Below the pieces are notes generated by a model. It did no database searches. It was not told where the DNA came from and saw only the letters and a list, made by a program, of their open reading frames with translations. From Verrucomicrobiales bacterium (GTDB lineage Bacteria; Verrucomicrobiota; Verrucomicrobiia; Verrucomicrobiales; DEV007), in assembly GCA_016795505.1 (NCBI GenBank), contig JAEUHH010000111.1, positions 1 through 53,080 on the forward strand: 53,080 nt of DNA, given 5' to 3'. Within the stretch, counting starts at the first letter, position 1, and each line of letters begins with the position of its first letter. Below are positions 16,796 through 25,441 of the stretch, one piece after another. Made by a program: the position numbers and the translations under genes.

Positions 16796-19090
16796 ATGCA
16801 CCTTCACGCTCCCCGCCCCCCCTTTTCCGCCACATCCGGCCCGGCGACGTCGCGTGTTTCCGATCGAACAGGGTTTGATCGGAGAAGCAACCCTGTTGCA
16901 TCGAAAAGCCGGCCCGCTCCTTGTCTGGTGGTTCTCGCCTGGCTGGCGGCGGCAACGATCCCCGGCCACGGGGCGCCCCGGGCAACGGGGTTGGACCACC
17001 AGCTTCGGGGTACTCCCGAGCCACCGCCCCCCTACCGCTCGGAGCCGGCGTTTTCTGGCCGGGCGATCAATCAACTGGTGGCCTTTGCCTTCGAACCGGG
17101 CACAAACGACCTGATCTATACTGATCAGGAGCCCGGCACCAAGGGCTCGCGGCTGCGACGGCTGGGCGATCGCGTGGCTGCGGATGCCGTGACGCTACTG
17201 GAGGAGGCCGAGGAGACCCTCTACAGCCTGGCTTTTCATCCCCGGTACCGGGAAAATGGCCAGTTCTTCCTTTCATTATTCGGCCCGGCCTCGGCGGAGC
17301 GCGATCAACGCCGGATGCAGGTGCGGCGATACCGGATGCTCCGCGACGGCTCGGGCAAGATCGAGAATCCGGCAGGCGAGCTGATCATCGAGTGGCAGAC
17401 CTGGGGCCACACGGGCGGAGCGATGGCCTTCGACGAGGCGGGCTTTTTCTACGTGACGACGGGCGACGGCACCGGTGATTCGGACACGAAGCTGGCCGGC
17501 CAGGACCTGTCGCACCTGCTGGCGAAGGTGCTGAGGCTGGACGTCGACCGGCCCTCCCCGGACAGACGGCCTTATTCGGTCCCGGCTGACAATCCGTTCC
17601 AGGGAGAGCCGGGCGTGCGACCGGAGACATTCGCCTATGGTCTGCGGAACCCCTGGCGGATGTCGTGGGACCCCGTCTTGAAACGGCTCTGGGTCGGCAA
17701 CAACGGCCAGGACCGGTTGGAACAGGTCTATCTGATCAAGCCGGGAGCCAACTACGGCTGGAGCGTCTACGAGGGTAGTGGCCTTTTCTATGCGGCACGG
17801 CCGCTGGGACCACATCCGGTGAGTCCGCCCACGCTGGAGCATGGTCATGAGGAAGCCCGGTCGCTGACGGGCGGACTGGTCTATTCGGGGCGGGCGTTGC
17901 CGGATCTGACCGGCGCCTACATCTACGGCGATTATTCGACCGGAAAGATCTGGGCAGCCCGCCATGATGGGAAAAAGGTCACCTGGAGGGCGGAAATCGC
18001 CGACACGACCCTCGCGATCGCTGACTTCGGAACCGATCCGGTCACAGGCGACCTGCTGGTGGCCCACCATGGGAACGACAAAAACGGAGGCGGGCTCCAC
18101 CGGCTGGTGCCGAATCCCCCGGACCCGGCGGCACGACCCTTTCCGCGGCGACTCAGCGAAACGGGGCTCTTTTCCGACACTGCGGCCCATCTGGTGCGGG
18201 AGCCGTGCCTGCCCTACGAGGTGGCCGTGCCGCAATGGGCTGACGGCGCGGAGTCAGAACGCTTTTTGGCGCTGCCCAAGTCGGAGCCGCGGATCGGGTT
18301 CACACCGCAGCGGGGGTGGAATTTCCCAGATGGAGCGGTGGCTTTCCAGACGCTGACACGCGAGGGTCGAAGACTGGAGACGCGCGTGATGGTCAAGCAG
18401 GCAGGCGAATGGGGGGCCTACAGTTATGCTTGGAACGAGGCTCAGACCGACGCCACTCTGGTTCCGGCTGCAGGGGCCACCATCGATACTGGAAACGGGA
18501 TGCCTTGGAAAATCCCCGGTCGGGCGGACTGCCTGCAATGCCACAGCCGGGCGGCGAATTTCACGCTGGGCCTGCAAACCGCCCAAATGAACCGCCAGAT
18601 CGGTCTCGGCGCTGGGGAAATGCGCAATCAGCTCGACCACTGGCGCGAACTCGGCTGGTTCGCCACGGCTGCCGACTCAAAGCCGGAAGCCTCTTCGATG
18701 CGGGAGGCTGCGGATCACTACGAGCGGCTGGTCGACCCGTTCGACGAGAGCGTTGCCAACATCGACCTCCGGGCTCGCTCCTATCTCCATGGCCGCTGCA
18801 GCCACTGTCACGTCGAAGCGGGCGGCGGAAATTCCACCATGGATCTGCGAATCTCGGTGACGGACCCGATGCTTTCGCGGGTGATCGATCACGAACCGGT
18901 TCACGGAAATCTGGACCTGACTGGCAGCGGCATTCGCCTCGTGGCGCCGGGCGATCCCTCGCGCTCGGTTTTGTTCAATCGCATTTCCACCGCGGGCCGC
19001 GGCCGAATGCCCCCGGTCGGCTCTGAGGTTCCCGATCCGCAGGGAGTGGCGCTCCTGACGAGGTGGATTCTGGGCCTGCAGGCTCCCTGA
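16796..19090 (+). CDS. PQQ-dependent sugar dehydrogenase fused to a diheme cytochrome domain
   Basis: From the ATG at 16796 the product is 764 residues. A soluble-aldose-dehydrogenase-type propeller spans about 88-450: WGHTGGAMAF with the probable catalytic His205, then ETFAYGLRNPWRMSWDP and KPGANYGWSVYEG. The C-terminal half has two heme c motifs, CLQCH at 579-583 and CSHCH at 668-672. This suggests oxidation of a sugar or alcohol by PQQ with electrons passed to the fused hemes. The start is doubtful: residues 21-37 are translated from an intergenic-type repeat (16857-16906). A hydrophobic, signal-like stretch (PCLVVLAWLAAATIPGHGA) begins just after it, where only CTG (16925) or GTG (16928) could start. 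Periplasmic location is inferred. Confidence 0.88.
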   Translation: MHLHAPRPPFSATSGPATSRVSDRTGFDRRSNPVASKSRPAPCLVVLAWLAAATIPGHGAPRATGLDHQLRGTPEPPPPYRSEPAFSGRAINQLVAFAFEPGTNDLIYTDQEPGTKGSRLRRLGDRVAADAVTLLEEAEETLYSLAFHPRYRENGQFFLSLFGPASAERDQRRMQVRRYRMLRDGSGKIENPAGELIIEWQTWGHTGGAMAFDEAGFFYVTTGDGTGDSDTKLAGQDLSHLLAKVLRLDVDRPSPDRRPYSVPADNPFQGEPGVRPETFAYGLRNPWRMSWDPVLKRLWVGNNGQDRLEQVYLIKPGANYGWSVYEGSGLFYAARPLGPHPVSPPTLEHGHEEARSLTGGLVYSGRALPDLTGAYIYGDYSTGKIWAARHDGKKVTWRAEIADTTLAIADFGTDPVTGDLLVAHHGNDKNGGGLHRLVPNPPDPAARPFPRRLSETGLFSDTAAHLVREPCLPYEVAVPQWADGAESERFLALPKSEPRIGFTPQRGWNFPDGAVAFQTLTREGRRLETRVMVKQAGEWGAYSYAWNEAQTDATLVPAAGATIDTGNGMPWKIPGRADCLQCHSRAANFTLGLQTAQMNRQIGLGAGEMRNQLDHWRELGWFATAADSKPEASSMREAADHYERLVDPFDESVANIDLRARSYLHGRCSHCHVEAGGGNSTMDLRISVTDPMLSRVIDHEPVHGNLDLTGSGIRLVAPGDPSRSVLFNRISTAGRGRMPPVGSEVPDPQGVALLTRWILGLQAP
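16857..16906. repeat. 22-bp-pitch palindromic repeat, locus 1 (inverted pair)
   Basis: There are two units with cores ACAGGGT (16868-16874) and ACCCTGT (16890-16896), 22 bases apart and in opposite orientation. The first unit has arms CCGATCGAAC and GTTTGATCGG around AGG, with one mismatched pair. The second has GCAAC and GTTGC around CCT. The locus is bounded by TTTCC on the left and CGAAA on the right. It lies inside the apparent 5' end of the PQQ dehydrogenase frame, the only one of the five loci not lying just downstream of a stop codon. Confidence 0.8.
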
Positions 19091-19104
19091 GAGTTCGATC
19101 GCGG

Positions 19105-19983
19105 CTACTCAAAGACCACGGTGCGATTCTCATAGGGCAGGATGCGGCGGTTGACGTGCAGCCAGACCGCGCGGGCCAGCACGATCGTTTCCAGATCCTT
19201 GCCCTTGCGCACGAAATCCCGCACCGCATCGCGATGGGACACCCGGGTGACGTCTTGGGCGATGATCGGCCCCTCGTCGAGATCCTCGGTCACGTAGTGG
19301 CTCGTAGCACCGATCACCTTTACGCCGCGCTGGTGGGCCGAGTGATAGGGCCGGGCTCCCGGAAAAGCCGGGAGGAAGGAATGGTGAATGTTGATGATGC
19401 GATTGGGGAAGGCTTCGACCATCCGCGGGCTCAGAATCTGCATGTAGCGGGCCAGCACGATGGCATTCACCCGGTGCTCGCGGAGCAGTTCGATCTCGGC
19501 GACTTCCTGGTCGTCCTTGTTTTCCTTCGAGATCGGAAAATGATGAAACGGGATGCCGAAACGCTCCGCCACCGGCTTCAGGTCCAGCCGATTGCTGACG
19601 ATGAGCGGCACATCCATCTGCAACTCGCCGCTCTCGTGCCGGGAGAGGAGATCGTAGAGGCAGTGATTGTCCCGGGTGACGAAAATCGCCACCCTCGGCC
19701 GGACATCGGAAAAGCTCAGCGACCAGGCCATGCCAAAACGCCCGGCGAGTGGGCCGAATGCCTCGGCGATGGCATCTCGCTCGATCCGGAAGCCGGCGAT
19801 CTGCCACTCGAGCCGCATGAAAAAGGCGTTGGCCTCGGCATCGACGTGTTGTTCGAGATGAACGATGTTCCCGGCGTTCTCAAAAATGAAGCGGGAGATC
19901 GCCGCCACGATGCCGGGCTGATCGGGACAGGACATCAGGAGGATCGCCGTCGTGGAACCGATGGCGGCCGGGGAGGTTTCCAT
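19105..19983 (-). CDS. purU: Formyltetrahydrofolate deformylase
   Basis: The 292-residue protein hydrolyses 10-formyl-tetrahydrofolate to formate and tetrahydrofolate, balancing one-carbon pools. An ACT domain lies at about 12-85 (LLMSCPDQPGIVAAISRFIF). The formyltransferase-type catalytic domain lies at about 98-280. The expected catalytic set is present: Asn198 and His200 in INIHHSFLPAF, and Asp236 in TEDLDEGP. Length matches the family (about 280-290). It is convergent with the PQQ dehydrogenase gene, with a 14-base gap. The terminator of tRNA-Leu lies just upstream. The start is the ATG at 19983; no Shine-Dalgarno motif is seen. Confidence 0.96.
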   Translation of the reverse strand: METSPAAIGSTTAILLMSCPDQPGIVAAISRFIFENAGNIVHLEQHVDAEANAFFMRLEWQIAGFRIERDAIAEAFGPLAGRFGMAWSLSFSDVRPRVAIFVTRDNHCLYDLLSRHESGELQMDVPLIVSNRLDLKPVAERFGIPFHHFPISKENKDDQEVAEIELLREHRVNAIVLARYMQILSPRMVEAFPNRIINIHHSFLPAFPGARPYHSAHQRGVKVIGATSHYVTEDLDEGPIIAQDVTRVSHRDAVRDFVRKGKDLETIVLARAVWLHVNRRILPYENRTVVFE

Positions 19984-20022
19984 GCGCGGGGCTTTCTCGG
20001 GCTTCGGTTGGGAGTGGATAAC

Positions 20023-20052
20023 AAAAAAACTCCGGCGGCCATTCCACCGGAG
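20023..20052 (-). terminator. Rho-independent terminator of tRNA-Leu
   Basis: CTCCGGCGG (20030-20038) and CCACCGGAG (20044-20052) form a 9-bp stem with one G.U pair on the minus strand. The loop is 5 bases. On the minus strand it is followed by seven T residues (20029-20023). It sits 25 bases past the 3' end of tRNA-Leu, so it is a textbook intrinsic terminator for that gene. Confidence 0.85.
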
Positions 20053-20076
20053 CTTGTCTTGTCATGTTAAATGAAG

Positions 20077-20158
20077 TGCTCGAGGGGGGAATCGAACCCC
20101 CACGGGTTGCCCCACAGGATCCTTAATCCTGCGCGTCTACCAGTTCCGCCACCCGAGC
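20077..20158 (-). tRNA. tRNA-Leu (anticodon UAA)
   Basis: The 82-base gene folds as a class II tRNA. The acceptor stem is GCTCGGG with CTCGAGC (one G.U) and discriminator A. The D-arm begins TGGCGGAACTGGTAGACGC. The anticodon loop ATTAAGG gives UAA. There is a long variable arm (TGTGGGGCAACCCGT) and a T-arm GGGGGTTCGAATCCCCC. The 3' CCA is not encoded (ACTT follows), unlike tRNA-Val in this window. Confidence 0.97.
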
Positions 20159-20324
20159 AACGAAAGAGAGACCCGCTCCGAAAAACGGGGCGGAACTTGT
20201 ATCGTGAATTCCCCTGACTGGCAAGTGGGGATTTTTGGGGGATTTTTGTGCTGGGCGGCGACTTGCGTGCGACCCCGCGGGTCGGGCTTGCTTCCCGGAG
20301 GCGTTTCGGTCATCCTCGGCCCCC

Positions 20325-21707
20325 GTGAAAGCCCTACATCCCCGATCCGTCACCGCGCTCCTGGCGCTCTTCCTCGTCTTCAATGCCACCGCGCAGCAAA
20401 AGGCCGCCCCGAAGGCACCTGCCGCGCCGCCGTCCGCGCTGGAGTTGCAGGCGGGTGACACCCTGGTGTTTCTGGGCGATTCCATCACCCATCAGTGTCT
20501 ATATACCCAGTATGTGGAGAATTTCTTCTACACTCGCTACCCGGACCGCCGGCTCCGCTTTCACAATGCGGGCGTGAGCGGCGACCGGGCCGTCAACGCC
20601 CTCGCCCGATTCGAGCAGGATGTCGCGTCCTTCAAGCCGGCGGTGGTCACGGTGCTCCTGGGGATGAACGACGGGGAATACGCCGACTTCCGGCCGGAGA
20701 CGTTCGAGACTTACTCAAAAGGCATGACGGAGATCCTCGACCGAGTCACCGCCCTCGGAGCCCGCCCCGTGGTGATGTCGCCCACCATGTTTGACCATCA
20801 TCAGCTCTCGATCCAGATGCGGGACCCGGACTATCGGTTCCGCACCCGGACTTTTGACGCGCACTACAACGCCCTGCTGGCCTACTATGGCGGCTGGCTG
20901 CGGGAGACGGCCGGCAGCCGCGGTCTGGCATTCGTCGACCAATGGGGGCCCATGAACGAGCAGGTGTTCATGAAGCGCCGGTCGGAGCCGGATTTCACTC
21001 TCGTCCCCGATGCCATCCACCCGGCGCCTGCGGGTCAATTCCTGATGGCTTTCGAATTGATCAACCAAGTGACCCCGGAGCGACGATCGGTCAGCAGCAT
21101 CAACATCGTGCCCGGCCCCAAGGGCCTGAGAGCCGGCGTCGGGATCTCGGATCTGGTGGTCTCCGAAGCGAAAGACCGCATCACCTTCACCCACCTCGCC
21201 CCATCCCTGCCCTGGGTGATCCCGGCCGAGGCCTACGCGTCCGAGCAAAAATGGGACGCCGAACCCGCCGCTCCGCTCGGCTACCAGATGACCGTCGCCG
21301 GGCACAGACTGAGCAACGAGCGCCTCCGCGTGGCTGGATTGGCGCCCGGCACCTACGAACTCAAGATCGACGGCCAAAGTGTGGGAAAATACAGCCATCT
21401 CGTTCTCGGATCGAAGATCGAACTCCAGAGCAACGAAGCCACTCCCCAGCACCAGCAGGCGCTCGACGTCGCCCTGCTGAACCGGGAGCGCAACGACAAG
21501 GCTCTGCGCCCGCTGCGGGATGTCTGGGCCGGAATCAAGGGACTCCGGTCAAAGCTGGCGGAGAACCCCAACGCGTTCGCTCAACAATCTGAGCCGATGA
21601 TGACGAAGGTGGCCGAATTGGTCGCCCTGTCCAAAGACTACGAGGACCGCATCCACCTCGCGGCCCAGCCCCGGGCGCGGAAATACGAACTGGTGCGGCT
21701 CCCGTGA
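20325..21707 (+). CDS. Exported SGNH/GDSL-family hydrolase
   Basis: The 460-residue protein is read from the GTG at 20325, which gives a good signal peptide (hydrophobic VTALLALFLVFN, then ATAQQ). An in-frame start further up at 20235 would add 30 residues that do not look like protein. SGNH blocks are all present: block I GDSITHQ with Ser53, block II NAGVSGDRA with the oxyanion Gly, block III LLGMNDGEY with Asn, and block V DAIHPAPAG with Asp and His. The domain is about 40-260. The C-terminal 200 residues form a less conserved region. The protein is an esterase or polysaccharide deacetylase of unknown substrate. It stands alone after tRNA-Leu on the opposite strand. Confidence 0.88.
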   Translation: MKALHPRSVTALLALFLVFNATAQQKAAPKAPAAPPSALELQAGDTLVFLGDSITHQCLYTQYVENFFYTRYPDRRLRFHNAGVSGDRAVNALARFEQDVASFKPAVVTVLLGMNDGEYADFRPETFETYSKGMTEILDRVTALGARPVVMSPTMFDHHQLSIQMRDPDYRFRTRTFDAHYNALLAYYGGWLRETAGSRGLAFVDQWGPMNEQVFMKRRSEPDFTLVPDAIHPAPAGQFLMAFELINQVTPERRSVSSINIVPGPKGLRAGVGISDLVVSEAKDRITFTHLAPSLPWVIPAEAYASEQKWDAEPAAPLGYQMTVAGHRLSNERLRVAGLAPGTYELKIDGQSVGKYSHLVLGSKIELQSNEATPQHQQALDVALLNRERNDKALRPLRDVWAGIKGLRSKLAENPNAFAQQSEPMMTKVAELVALSKDYEDRIHLAAQPRARKYELVRLP

Positions 21708-21796
21708 CGATGTGGCGCTCCGCCTGAGTCATTCCAAACACAGCCTCAATTTGTAGCCCTCTTTCGGGCAGGACAGGCGTCACATTGAGCCACGCC

Positions 21797-22996
21797 ATGT
21801 CCGATCCCCTCACTCCCTTTCGCATTCCCCCCACCGACGCCTTCGCCCCGCCGAATGCACCCGGTGACGATCTCACGCCGGTCGAGCGCGGACTGGTCGC
21901 CCAGCGACTGGCTGCCCTGCAACCGACCTCGCCGATCGAGATCGAGCGCCAGATCGTCGCTCGTGGCTACCGCGGCCAGGATCATGCCCGTCGCGCCGGA
22001 GCCGTGCTCGCCTACCGCCATCTGGCGCGCCTGCGACGACACTTTCTGGAGGGCGTGCCCGCCGACCGGTTGCCGAGTCGGGAGAATTACCTGTTTCTCG
22101 GCGCCACAGGCTCCGGAAAGACCTACCTCGTCGAGCTGCTCTTCCGCGACATCCTCCAGGTGCCGACCGTGGTCGCCGATGTCACCCGCTGCTCGGAGAC
22201 CGGCTACGTCGGCGACGACGTGCAGATGCTGCTCTCCCAGCTCTACGAAGCCGCCGGCCAGGACCGTGGCTGGGCATCCTGCGGCGTGATCTGTCTCGAC
22301 GAATTCGACAAGCTGGCCGCCAGCCGCTCCAACGCCCGCTTTGCCGGCGAGGGCACCACCAAGGATGTCAGTGGCTTCGGCGTGCAGCGGGGTCTGCTGA
22401 CTTTGCTGTCAGGCCGGTCGAGCCCCTTCCCCACGGACTTCGGATTCTCCGGGCACGGAGCCCGCAAGATCCTGCCGCTGCAACACGTCATGTTCATTGC
22501 GGCCGGCGCTTTCAGTGGATTGAAAGACGTGGCCGCTCTGAGCCGGACGGAAGGCGGCATCGGATTCGGCGCACCAGCCCGTCCGGCTCCAGACGGCGCT
22601 CTCGTTGCCGCGATCGGCTCGGATCTGCTGGAAAACACCCGTGCGTTCTCGGACTACGGAATCCTACCCGAATTAGTGGGACGCTTCTCCCGATTGGTCG
22701 CCTTCCAGCCTCTCGATGCCGCGGTCTTGCGGCAAATCCTCGAGGAAAACCTCCTCTCGGCCTACCGTCATGAATTCAGCCATGATGGCGTCGCCCTCGA
22801 CATAGACGAAGCCGTCATCGATCACATTGTGCAGGCAGCCCATCGCCGCGAAACCGGCGCCCGCGGACTGCGGGCCTCGCTGGTTCCCCACTTGGAGGAG
22901 GCGGCGTTCCGCACCTTCGGCCAGGGTGGTTCCGCGCGGGTGCGGATCGGTCTGGAACATGGCACCATCGTCCTGCACACGGAGGCGGCCGCCTGA
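21797..22996 (+). CDS. ClpX-like AAA+ ATPase lacking the zinc-binding domain
   Basis: The 399-residue protein has ClpX-type features. These are Walker A GATGSGKTYL, pore loop GYVGDD, Walker B CGVICLDEFDKL, a GVQRGLLTLLSG segment, an AGAFSGL segment, an IGFGA motif matching the ClpP-docking loop, an arginine-finger region (ILPELVGRFSRLVAF), and sensor II ETGARGLRA. The N-terminus (1-60) has no cysteines, so the C4 zinc domain of true ClpX is missing. It is replaced by a proline-rich stretch. I took the ATG at 21797 rather than a TTG four codons upstream. No clpP or tig gene is nearby. It may be a ClpX paralogue with other adaptor use; docking to ClpP is inferred from the IGF motif alone. Confidence 0.88.
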   Translation: MSDPLTPFRIPPTDAFAPPNAPGDDLTPVERGLVAQRLAALQPTSPIEIERQIVARGYRGQDHARRAGAVLAYRHLARLRRHFLEGVPADRLPSRENYLFLGATGSGKTYLVELLFRDILQVPTVVADVTRCSETGYVGDDVQMLLSQLYEAAGQDRGWASCGVICLDEFDKLAASRSNARFAGEGTTKDVSGFGVQRGLLTLLSGRSSPFPTDFGFSGHGARKILPLQHVMFIAAGAFSGLKDVAALSRTEGGIGFGAPARPAPDGALVAAIGSDLLENTRAFSDYGILPELVGRFSRLVAFQPLDAAVLRQILEENLLSAYRHEFSHDGVALDIDEAVIDHIVQAAHRRETGARGLRASLVPHLEEAAFRTFGQGGSARVRIGLEHGTIVLHTEAAA

Positions 22997-23108
22997 TGCC
23001 TCGGGAAGGGAACCCCGTCAGCGCTCCACCGAGCCGATTTTGTGAATCTGCGGGCCTGAATTGCCCGGACATGGACAGGTGCGGGCATCTTTCGCTACCT
23101 TCCCCCAC

Positions 23109-23372
23109 ATGAGTCCGCAAATCTGCCGCTTTCTTAGCAATCTGTGCTTTCAACTGGGCGTCCTCTCGATCGGTGCTTCGATCGCGATCTGGTGGTTCAA
23201 GCTCGACAGCGATCCGGAGGCAAAGGCCCACGCCGAGCGATTCGGCATCTTTGTCGGCCTGTGGGCTCCGACCCTGCTGATCATGTCGAACCGCTTCGAC
23301 CGCTTCGCTGACAAGGCGCAACCCGTCCCCGGGTTGCGACCTGAGCATCACGAGGAAAACCGGAACGAGTAA
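23109..23372 (+). CDS. Small membrane protein of unknown function
   Basis: The 87-residue product starts at ATG 23109. It has two hydrophobic segments, about 8-30 (LCFQLGVLSIGASIAIWWF) and 50-65 (FGIFVGLWAPTLLIM). Between them lies an acidic/basic stretch, and the tail is charged (EHHEENRNE). I do not recognise the family. It precedes nhaA by 31 bases on the same strand and could be co-transcribed. A TTG at 23061 would extend it by 16 residues without adding a recognisable feature. Confidence 0.7.
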   Translation: MSPQICRFLSNLCFQLGVLSIGASIAIWWFKLDSDPEAKAHAERFGIFVGLWAPTLLIMSNRFDRFADKAQPVPGLRPEHHEENRNE

Positions 23373-23403
23373 GCCATTCGTCAGTTTCAGGCGATTTGGT
23401 CGA

Positions 23404-24645
23404 ATGTTTTGGCGGAAAATCCCGTCAAAGGGGCGCATTTTCCAGCCGATGACATCTGCCCTGAATCGATATCTCCCCAAAGAAGCTCTCCCCGGCCTGC
23501 TGCTGATGGGTGCCATGGTGGCCGCCCTCTTCGCGGCCAATTCCCCGCTTTCGGGCTGGTATGAACGCCTGCTGGGCGTCTATGCCGAGATCAGCGTCGG
23601 CGCCTTCGAGATTCGCAAACCCATCCTGCTGTGGATCAACGACGGTCTGATGGCGGTTTTCTTCTTCCTCGTCGGCCTCGAGCTGAAGCGGGAGATAATG
23701 GCCGGCGAACTGTCAGACAAACGCAAGGTCGCCCTGCCCCTGGTGGCCGCCATCGGCGGCATCGCCGTGCCAGCTCTGGTCTATGCATGGATCAACCGCG
23801 GCGATGAGGCGGCGCTCCGCGGCTGGGCCATTCCGGCCGCCACCGACATCGCCTTTGCCCTCGGGGTGCTCGCCCTGCTCGGCAACCGGGTGCCGGTGGC
23901 CCTGAAAATCTTCCTCGCCTCGATCGCCGTCATTGATGACCTGGCGGCGATCATCATCATCGCGATTTTTTACACGGCCCAACTTTCCCTGCCGTCACTG
24001 CTGCTGGCCGGCTCGTGTCTCATCGGCCTGCTGGTCGTGAACCGGCTCGGCGTCACCGCCAAGACTCCCTACCTGTTGCTCAGCATCGTGCTGTGGGTGG
24101 CGGTGCTGAAATCGGGCGTCCACGCGACCCTGGCCGGTGTCGCGGTGGCGGCTTTCATCCCCTACCGCCCGCCCAAGGGAGCCTCGGAGGGCTCTCCGAC
24201 GCTGTTGGAGTCGCTCGAGCACGACATCCATCCCTGGGTCGCCTACGGGGTGCTGCCCCTCTTCGCCTTTGCCAATGCGGGCGTCGCGCTCGGCACGGTG
24301 ACGGTGGATTCACTGCTCCAGCCAGTGCCACTGGGGATCGCGGCGGGACTCTTCCTCGGAAAGCAGATCGGCGTCTTCGCTGCCAGCCTCCTGGCGGTGA
24401 AGCTCGGCATTGCCCGGCTACCCAGCCAAGTGACTTGGACACACGTTTACGGTGTGGCCCTGCTCTGCGGCATCGGCTTCACCATGAGCCTCTTCATCGG
24501 CTCTCTGGCCTTCACTGAACAGGGTGCCGCCTTTGACGAGCGCCTCGGCATCTTGCTGGGCTCGCTGCTTTCGGCCGTGGGCGGGACCCTGGTGCTTCGC
24601 TTTTGCACCCGATCCCCGGACCGGAATCAACTGGCAGCCGACTGA
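23404..24645 (+). CDS. nhaA: Na+/H+ antiporter NhaA
   Basis: The 413-residue integral membrane protein exchanges internal Na+ for external H+ to regulate pH and salt. The family motifs are present: FFFLVGLELKREIMAGEL, then AATDIAFALGVLALLG with the essential Asp, and SIAVIDDLAAIIIIA with the paired aspartates that bind Na+. GIGFTMSLFIGSLAF is near the C-terminus. About 11-12 hydrophobic segments can be counted, as expected. The ATG at 23404 is used; a second ATG at 23449 would remove a charged 15-residue leader and is an alternative. Its last 19 bases overlap the convergent nucleotidyltransferase gene. Confidence 0.96.
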   Translation: MFWRKIPSKGRIFQPMTSALNRYLPKEALPGLLLMGAMVAALFAANSPLSGWYERLLGVYAEISVGAFEIRKPILLWINDGLMAVFFFLVGLELKREIMAGELSDKRKVALPLVAAIGGIAVPALVYAWINRGDEAALRGWAIPAATDIAFALGVLALLGNRVPVALKIFLASIAVIDDLAAIIIIAIFYTAQLSLPSLLLAGSCLIGLLVVNRLGVTAKTPYLLLSIVLWVAVLKSGVHATLAGVAVAAFIPYRPPKGASEGSPTLLESLEHDIHPWVAYGVLPLFAFANAGVALGTVTVDSLLQPVPLGIAAGLFLGKQIGVFAASLLAVKLGIARLPSQVTWTHVYGVALLCGIGFTMSLFIGSLAFTEQGAAFDERLGILLGSLLSAVGGTLVLRFCTRSPDRNQLAAD

Positions 24646-25349
24646 TTCAATTCGGCGAGCACCTCGGGGTCGCGCACGTCGGCCCAGTCGCCGGACAGTT
24701 CCACCGCCTTCATCCGGCCGCCGGAGCGAACCAGATCGACGATGGCATCCGTCAGCTCGTACTCACCCCGCGGCGAGAGTTGGAGGCGCGCGGTATAGCC
24801 GTAAATGCCGGACGAGAAGCTGTAGATGCCGGCATTGTAGTACGGGCTCGTCGGCGCATCGGGGCCACCCTTCTCGATGAGGTCGGTGACCCAGCCGTCG
24901 CCATCGATGAACACTGCACCGCCCTTGCGCACATCCTCGTCACGCTTCACCGCGATCTTCGCGTCGACACCGGCAAAATCCACCAGCGGACCATAGCTGT
25001 CCGGTGAAACAAGGATGTCTCCATAGCTCAGGACAAAGGGATCCGCCCCGGTGAAGTCGCGCCCCAACTCCACCACCCGGCCGGTGCCATCCTGGGTGAC
25101 CTGCTCGACATACTCCACCGCCACGCCAAAACGAGAGCCATCGCCGAAATAGTCCATCACCACATCTTTTCGGTAACCGACTACGATAAGAAAGCGCTTC
25201 ACCCCGTTGGCGGCGAGCCCCGTAACGATATGCTCCAGGATGGGGCGCCCCCGCACGGGGATCATCGGCTTGGGCAGTTCCTCGGTGAGTTCCCGCATGC
25301 GGGTGCCCCGACCGGCGGCAAGGATGACGGCTTGTGTGATTTGTGACAT
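24627..25349 (-). CDS. Sugar-phosphate nucleotidyltransferase
   Basis: The 240-residue protein carries the nucleotide-binding signature AVILAAGRGTRM followed by ELPKPMIPVRGRPILEHI, and a metal-binding YGDILV. It is shorter than glucose-1-phosphate thymidylyltransferase (about 290). It resembles the GlmU N-terminal/mannose-1-phosphate guanylyltransferase-like group (NTP_transferase). It activates a sugar phosphate as an NDP-sugar for envelope or capsule synthesis. The exact sugar cannot be told from sequence. It is transcribed toward nhaA, and the stop codons overlap. The ATG at 25349 lies upstream of a 92-base gap to the aminotransferase gene on the same strand. Confidence 0.88.
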   Translation of the reverse strand: MSQITQAVILAAGRGTRMRELTEELPKPMIPVRGRPILEHIVTGLAANGVKRFLIVVGYRKDVVMDYFGDGSRFGVAVEYVEQVTQDGTGRVVELGRDFTGADPFVLSYGDILVSPDSYGPLVDFAGVDAKIAVKRDEDVRKGGAVFIDGDGWVTDLIEKGGPDAPTSPYYNAGIYSFSSGIYGYTARLQLSPRGEYELTDAIVDLVRSGGRMKAVELSGDWADVRDPEVLAELNQSAAS

Positions 25350-25441
25350 GGTTGAAATCGGTCTTTAAAAATATCAAACTGCTCGGCACTCCGGCGGCAC
25401 CGCCCCGGAGACAACGCCCGGGAGTCGGATGCGAGTTGTCT

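Noticed and set aside
25389-25410. CTCCGG...CCGGAG hairpin after the aminotransferase gene
   Set aside because: The stem is good but the T-rich run lies more than ten bases further on, inside the leader of the next gene, so I did not list it as a terminator.
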